From JBCDAP01 sp038747915 (GTDB taxonomy: Bacteria > Planctomycetota > Phycisphaerae > Phycisphaerales > UBA1924), in assembly GCA_038747915.1 (NCBI GenBank), contig JBCDJJ010000112.1, positions 1 to 8,561 on the forward strand: DNA of 8,561 nucleotides, given 5' to 3'. Under the pieces are notes generated by a model that did not search any database, was not told where the DNA came from, and saw only the letters and a list, made by a program, of their open reading frames with translations. A program made the position numbers and the translations under genes. Within the stretch, counting starts at the first letter, position 1, and each line of letters opens with the position of its first letter. Shown piece by piece: positions 5,550 through 8,561 of the stretch.

Positions 5550-6569
5550 TTAGTTGAACTGTTCGCGGAGCGGTGGGTGAACGGTCTCGCTCTCGTCGTT
5601 CACGTAGGCCGTGCCGGTCTCCTGCAACATGAATCGCGAGCGGAAGGCCTGGCGGTAAATGGTGCGGGGCAGCTGCACGTAGTTGACCTCCTCCGCGATC
5701 CGTCCGCCGTTACGCATGTAGAACTCGACGAAGGCCCGGACCTCCGGACGCGCCGCGGACCGCGTGTTGACGTAGATGAACAGCGGCCGGGAGAACGGGG
5801 CGTACTCGCCCCGCTCGATGGTGTCGTGCGTCGGTGGGATGGGCTCGCCGCCCTCGTGCGAGATCGGGATGCTGCGGAGCTTGCCGCGGTTCTGGAAGTA
5901 GTACGCGCACCCGAAGAAGCCGAGGCCGCCCGGCGTGTTCGACACGCCGTTCACGAGCACGTTGTCGTCCTCGGACACGGTCACATCGTCGCGGATGGAT
6001 CCGGTCTTGCCCGCGACGACTTCCTTGAAGTAGTCAAAGGTGCCCGAGTCGGTCCCGGGGATAAAGAGTTCGACCGGCGTGTCGGGCCACTCGGTGCGGA
6101 TGTCGGACCACCGCTCTACCGTGGAACCCGCAAGGAAGATGTCCTTGAGCTCGTCGACGGTGAGGTCGGTACACCAGTGGTTGGACCGGCCGACCGCGAT
6201 GGTCAGGCCGTCGAAAGCCACGGGAAGCTCGATGAACTCGACGCCGTTCGCCGCTGCGAGATCCACCTCGCTCGGCTTGATCGGCCGGGAGGCATTGGAG
6301 ATGTCGGTCTCGCCCGCGACGAACTTCTTGAACCCGCCGCCGGTCCCCGTGACCGCGTTGGAGACGCGGACGCTGGGGTAGTCCTCCTGAAACTGGTCGG
6401 CGACCGCCATCGTGATGGGCCCGACCGTCGAGGACCCAGCGATGCGGATCTCGCCCTGGAGCGTGGCATCGCCCCGATCGGGCGCACCGAGCGAGACAGA
6501 CGTGGCCACGCCCCCGAGGATGGTGGCAGCGATGGCGATGAGCGGATGCAGCAGGCGTCTCGCGGACAT
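5550..6569 (-). CDS. pstS: Periplasmic phosphate-binding protein PstS
   Basis: A 339-residue solute-binding protein that captures phosphate in the periplasm and delivers it to PstC/PstA. Residues 1-29 look like a Sec signal peptide (MSARRLL, hydrophobic core, cleavage near SLGA). There is no lipobox Cys, so it is probably soluble. Phosphate-binding family blocks are IAGSSTVGP (43-51), TGTGGGFKKF (74-83), DISNASRPI (89-97), VAFDGLTIAV (117-126) and FIPGTDSGTFDYF (169-181). Further marks are SEDDNVLVNGVSN (199-211), GFFGCAYYFQN (217-227) and SRPLFIYVNTR (260-270). This pattern matches the PstS/SphX type common in cyanobacteria and planctomycetes. Cys133 and Cys221 are the only cysteines and could form a disulfide. 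ATG 6569 is preceded by GGAGG at 7-nt spacing. It is the first gene of the pst operon, and a terminator for the upstream gene lies about 90 nt upstream. Confidence 0.96.
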   Translation of the reverse strand: MSARRLLHPLIAIAATILGGVATSVSLGAPDRGDATLQGEIRIAGSSTVGPITMAVADQFQEDYPSVRVSNAVTGTGGGFKKFVAGETDISNASRPIKPSEVDLAAANGVEFIELPVAFDGLTIAVGRSNHWCTDLTVDELKDIFLAGSTVERWSDIRTEWPDTPVELFIPGTDSGTFDYFKEVVAGKTGSIRDDVTVSEDDNVLVNGVSNTPGGLGFFGCAYYFQNRGKLRSIPISHEGGEPIPPTHDTIERGEYAPFSRPLFIYVNTRSAARPEVRAFVEFYMRNGGRIAEEVNYVQLPRTIYRQAFRSRFMLQETGTAYVNDESETVHPPLREQFN

Positions 6570-6576
6570 GTGTCGA

Positions 6577-6581
6577 CCTCC
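6577..6581 (-). promoter_or_regulatory. Strong ribosome binding site of pstS
   Basis: GGAGG on the minus strand with a 7-nt spacer to ATG 6569, the best Shine-Dalgarno in the window. It fits high expression of the binding protein relative to the downstream membrane and ATPase genes. Confidence 0.75.
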
Positions 6582-6657
6582 ATTGACGGGGCTTCAGCAT
6601 ACCGGCGGCCATGGCGGATCGGCGCGTCGATCCCGGCCCCCAGCGAAGCCAGGAACG

Positions 6658-6687
6658 AAAACACCCGCCGCAGCGTGGCGACGGGTG
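6658..6687 (-). terminator. Intrinsic terminator of the upstream secreted-protein gene
   Basis: A 10-bp stem (6662-6671 with 6678-6687) around a 6-nt loop, with one position that is a G-U wobble on the minus-strand transcript (6668/6681). The stem is followed on the minus strand by TTTTCGTT. It lies about 55 nt past the stop of the large gene to the right and about 90 nt before pstS. It should separate that gene from the pst operon, so the pst promoter must lie in the gap of roughly 90 nt (6570-6657) or overlap the terminator. No Pho box-like repeat was recognised there. Confidence 0.8.
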
Positions 6688-6740
6688 CTCGGGGTGGTGT
6701 GATCAATCGAATGGACCGGCCGTGGGGGCCGATTACCGGC

Positions 6741-8561
6741 TCACGGCGCGGGCACGAAGTCGTTCAGGCCGTCGGCCAGGTCGAAGGCGTCGACCACGCA
6801 GCTCAGGTTGTAGTCGCCGGCGCCGGGCACGAGGTCTGTGACCGCGGTGATCAGGGCCGCGATGTCGACCGCCGGGTCGACGGTGCCGTCGCGGTCGATG
6901 TCGAGTACGTCGAACGCCTTGAAGCGGAGGAAGGCAACGCCGACGAAGGCGCTGTCGTCGACATCGAAGGTGTCCGGCGTGGGGTCACCGGCATCGTCGA
7001 AGCTGACCGCAGCCGGCGTCGGTGTATTGAGTAGATCAATGAGGGTGTAGACGTAGCCGTCATCGCTCAGGCCGACCTGGAAGAAGGTCCGCGAGGCAAA
7101 GCGGACGGTTTCCATACCGGTGTAGTACGTCTCGGGTATGCCGTCGTTGTTGGCGTCGACTTCCACCTCCACGCCCTCGGTGAGCACGATGCGGGTGCTG
7201 TTGAGTACGAACGCGAAGGTACCGATAGTGCCGGGGTCCTGGTCGTCGACATCACCGACGAAGAGCACATCACCACGGCGGTTGCTGGCGATCTCGCCGA
7301 TGGGGATCTGGCCGTCGGAGCCGAATCGCTGGAAGTCGCCAAGGAAGGTGCCCATCGCGTCGAAGGCCGGGAAGGTGTCGTCGGGGTCGTCCTCGGCAGC
7401 CACACGATCGGCATCGGTCCACAGGCGGTTGCTGCCGGGAATGACGGGGTCGTTCTCGCGGATGTGGATGGCGCCGTTCTTCAGGAGGATGCCGCCCTTG
7501 GGGTCTTCCAGCGTGCGGATGGTCGGGCTGTCGTCGGAGAGGAACACGGGGTCGCCGTTCTCGTCGAGCTGCTGGAAGGTCGGCGTGCGCTCGACCTTGG
7601 CGTACACATCGCCGATGGGCGTCATTCGGACGGTGGCGAGGTCGGTCACGGGCTCGCCGTCGACCATGTCACCCTGCCCGGTGACGATCGTCCCGTCGAT
7701 CACGAGCTGATTGCCGCGGCTGACGCCCGCGCCGAGGGTGATGGTGGTCTCCGCGGCCCACCGGGTGCCCTTGAAGTCGGTCGACATGTTGCTGAAGCTT
7801 CTAAAGGTGCTCGAGCCGCCCTCGTACAGGTTGGGCAGCAGCGTGACGTTGCGCTCGCCGATCACCACGGGCTCCGCGCCGCCGAAGCCAAGAAAGGTCA
7901 CCTGGTCGTTGGCGAAGTCCGAGACGTTGGTCTCGCCGCCGCGGTTCGCGATGCCGGTCCCATTGACGCCCGTGTCGAACACGATCGAGCCATCGTTGGC
8001 GATCGATCGCATGACAAAGTTGTCAATGAGATTGATGGGGTCGGTCGGGTCCGGAAGCACGCCATCGACGAGAAAGATCTCCGTTCGTCCGAGCACAACA
8101 TCGGCGTTGAAGCCGGGGATCGTCGCAAAGTCGGTCAGCAGCTGGCCTTCGGCGGCGAAGCCGTCGACCGTCGTCGTCCCGAAGGCGGCCGCATCGCCGG
8201 TGATCACGCGTGAATCAAGCCGCTTGAGGGTGGAGAGGGCGTCGCGGGACGGATCGAGGAAGTCGCTCAGCCCGTCGATAACGAGGGTGAAAAAGCCGTT
8301 GTCGTTGATCGGCATGCCGCGGAAGCCGACATCGGCGATGCTGTCGCCGTCGGCGAGGTCACCGGGGCTGGAGAAGGTGAAAAAGGTGTCCTCGATCACA
8401 TCGCGGCCGGTGAGGCCCTGGCCCGCGAGGAAGTAGTCGTTGTTGGTGACGTTGGATTCGGTGCGAAGGGTCCACCAGTTGCCACTCGGGCTGGTCTCGA
8501 GGTCATTGAGCCGGCCCGTGGCGACGCGGAGGTCGATGAGGCGGTTGCCCGACTCGTCGAA
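6741..8561 (-). CDS. Large secreted repeat protein with dockerin-like C-terminus (5' end outside window)
   Basis: The frame is open to the right edge, so the 606 visible residues are the C-terminal part; GTG at 8399 is an internal Val, not a start. The sequence is acidic, rich in Asp, Gly, Thr and Val, and looks all-beta. Short units of the form hydrophobic-x-N-D/R-x-G-hydrophobic recur: MPINDNGFFTLVIDG, RSIANDGSIVFDTG, EIASNRRGDVLFVGDV and VGLSDDGYVYTLIDL. They recall the IND-x-G repeats of planctomycete extracellular beta-propeller-like proteins. DANNDGIPETYY is a calcium-binding-like loop. The last 56 residues (nt 6741-6911) look like a dockerin: DIDRDGTVDPAVDIAAL is one good EF-hand-like half, while the second half (NLSCVVDAFDLADGLNDF) lacks most acidic ligands. 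Such C-terminal modules in Phycisphaerae are usually surface attachment or sorting domains. The biological role is unknown. A terminator follows. Confidence 0.85.
   Translation of the reverse strand, partial: FDESGNRLIDLRVATGRLNDLETSPSGNWWTLRTESNVTNNDYFLAGQGLTGRDVIEDTFFTFSSPGDLADGDSIADVGFRGMPINDNGFFTLVIDGLSDFLDPSRDALSTLKRLDSRVITGDAAAFGTTTVDGFAAEGQLLTDFATIPGFNADVVLGRTEIFLVDGVLPDPTDPINLIDNFVMRSIANDGSIVFDTGVNGTGIANRGGETNVSDFANDQVTFLGFGGAEPVVIGERNVTLLPNLYEGGSSTFRSFSNMSTDFKGTRWAAETTITLGAGVSRGNQLVIDGTIVTGQGDMVDGEPVTDLATVRMTPIGDVYAKVERTPTFQQLDENGDPVFLSDDSPTIRTLEDPKGGILLKNGAIHIRENDPVIPGSNRLWTDADRVAAEDDPDDTFPAFDAMGTFLGDFQRFGSDGQIPIGEIASNRRGDVLFVGDVDDQDPGTIGTFAFVLNSTRIVLTEGVEVEVDANNDGIPETYYTGMETVRFASRTFFQVGLSDDGYVYTLIDLLNTPTPAAVSFDDAGDPTPDTFDVDDSAFVGVAFLRFKAFDVLDIDRDGTVDPAVDIAALITAVTDLVPGAGDYNLSCVVDAFDLADGLNDFVPAP

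Noticed and set aside
5025..7034. Long plus-strand open frame (669 codons) antisense to pstC and pstS
   Set aside because: The opposite strand encodes clearly recognisable PstC and PstS. The antisense translation is Arg/Asp/Gly/His-rich with no domain pattern, as expected for a shadow frame in high-G+C DNA.
7464..8213. Plus-strand frame of 249 codons over the large secreted protein
   Set aside because: It is antisense to a continuous acidic beta-protein frame with a recognisable dockerin-like end. No ribosome binding site or domain pattern is seen.

Overview
The window is about 65% G+C and reads like a chromosomal segment of a planctomycete, probably Phycisphaerae. This is inferred from protein style, not from a marker gene. 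One secreted protein ends in a Gly/Ala/Leu-rich helix plus RRRR (a PEP-CTERM-like tail). A second ends in a dockerin-like acidic module. The first gene encodes a stand-alone tandem-ACT protein of a type I associate with planctomycetes.

Layout from left to right. Positions 1-344 hold no convincing gene but contain a compact REP/BIME-like element: two 23-nt hairpins in inverted orientation at 38-115. A plus-strand gene for a small ACT-domain protein follows (345-848). It converges on a minus-strand gene for a secreted PEP-CTERM-like protein (941-1726), with a minus-oriented intrinsic terminator between them. Positions 1727-2098 are intergenic. From 6569 down to 2099 on the minus strand lies a complete high-affinity phosphate uptake operon in the order pstS-pstC-pstA-pstB. 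Upstream of it, after another minus-oriented terminator, is the 3' part of a large secreted protein gene (6741 to the right edge) whose start lies outside the window.

PstS should bind phosphate in the periplasm and hand it to the PstC/PstA channel, driven by the PstB ATPase. pstC, pstA and pstB all start with GTG preceded by GGAG/GAGG-type ribosome binding sites. pstC/pstA and pstA/pstB overlap in a GTGA, so translation is probably coupled. No phoU, phoB or phoR is seen in the window.

The most unusual points are a roughly 220-residue extra domain in PstA between membrane segments 3 and 4, predicted to face the periplasm where PstS docks; a Trp in the PstB Walker A loop where I would expect Ser; and the nested inverted repeat at the left edge. 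I do not see a defence system, CRISPR array, transposase or RNA gene. Apart from the PstA domain and the repeat, most of the window is ordinary transport and secretion biology.
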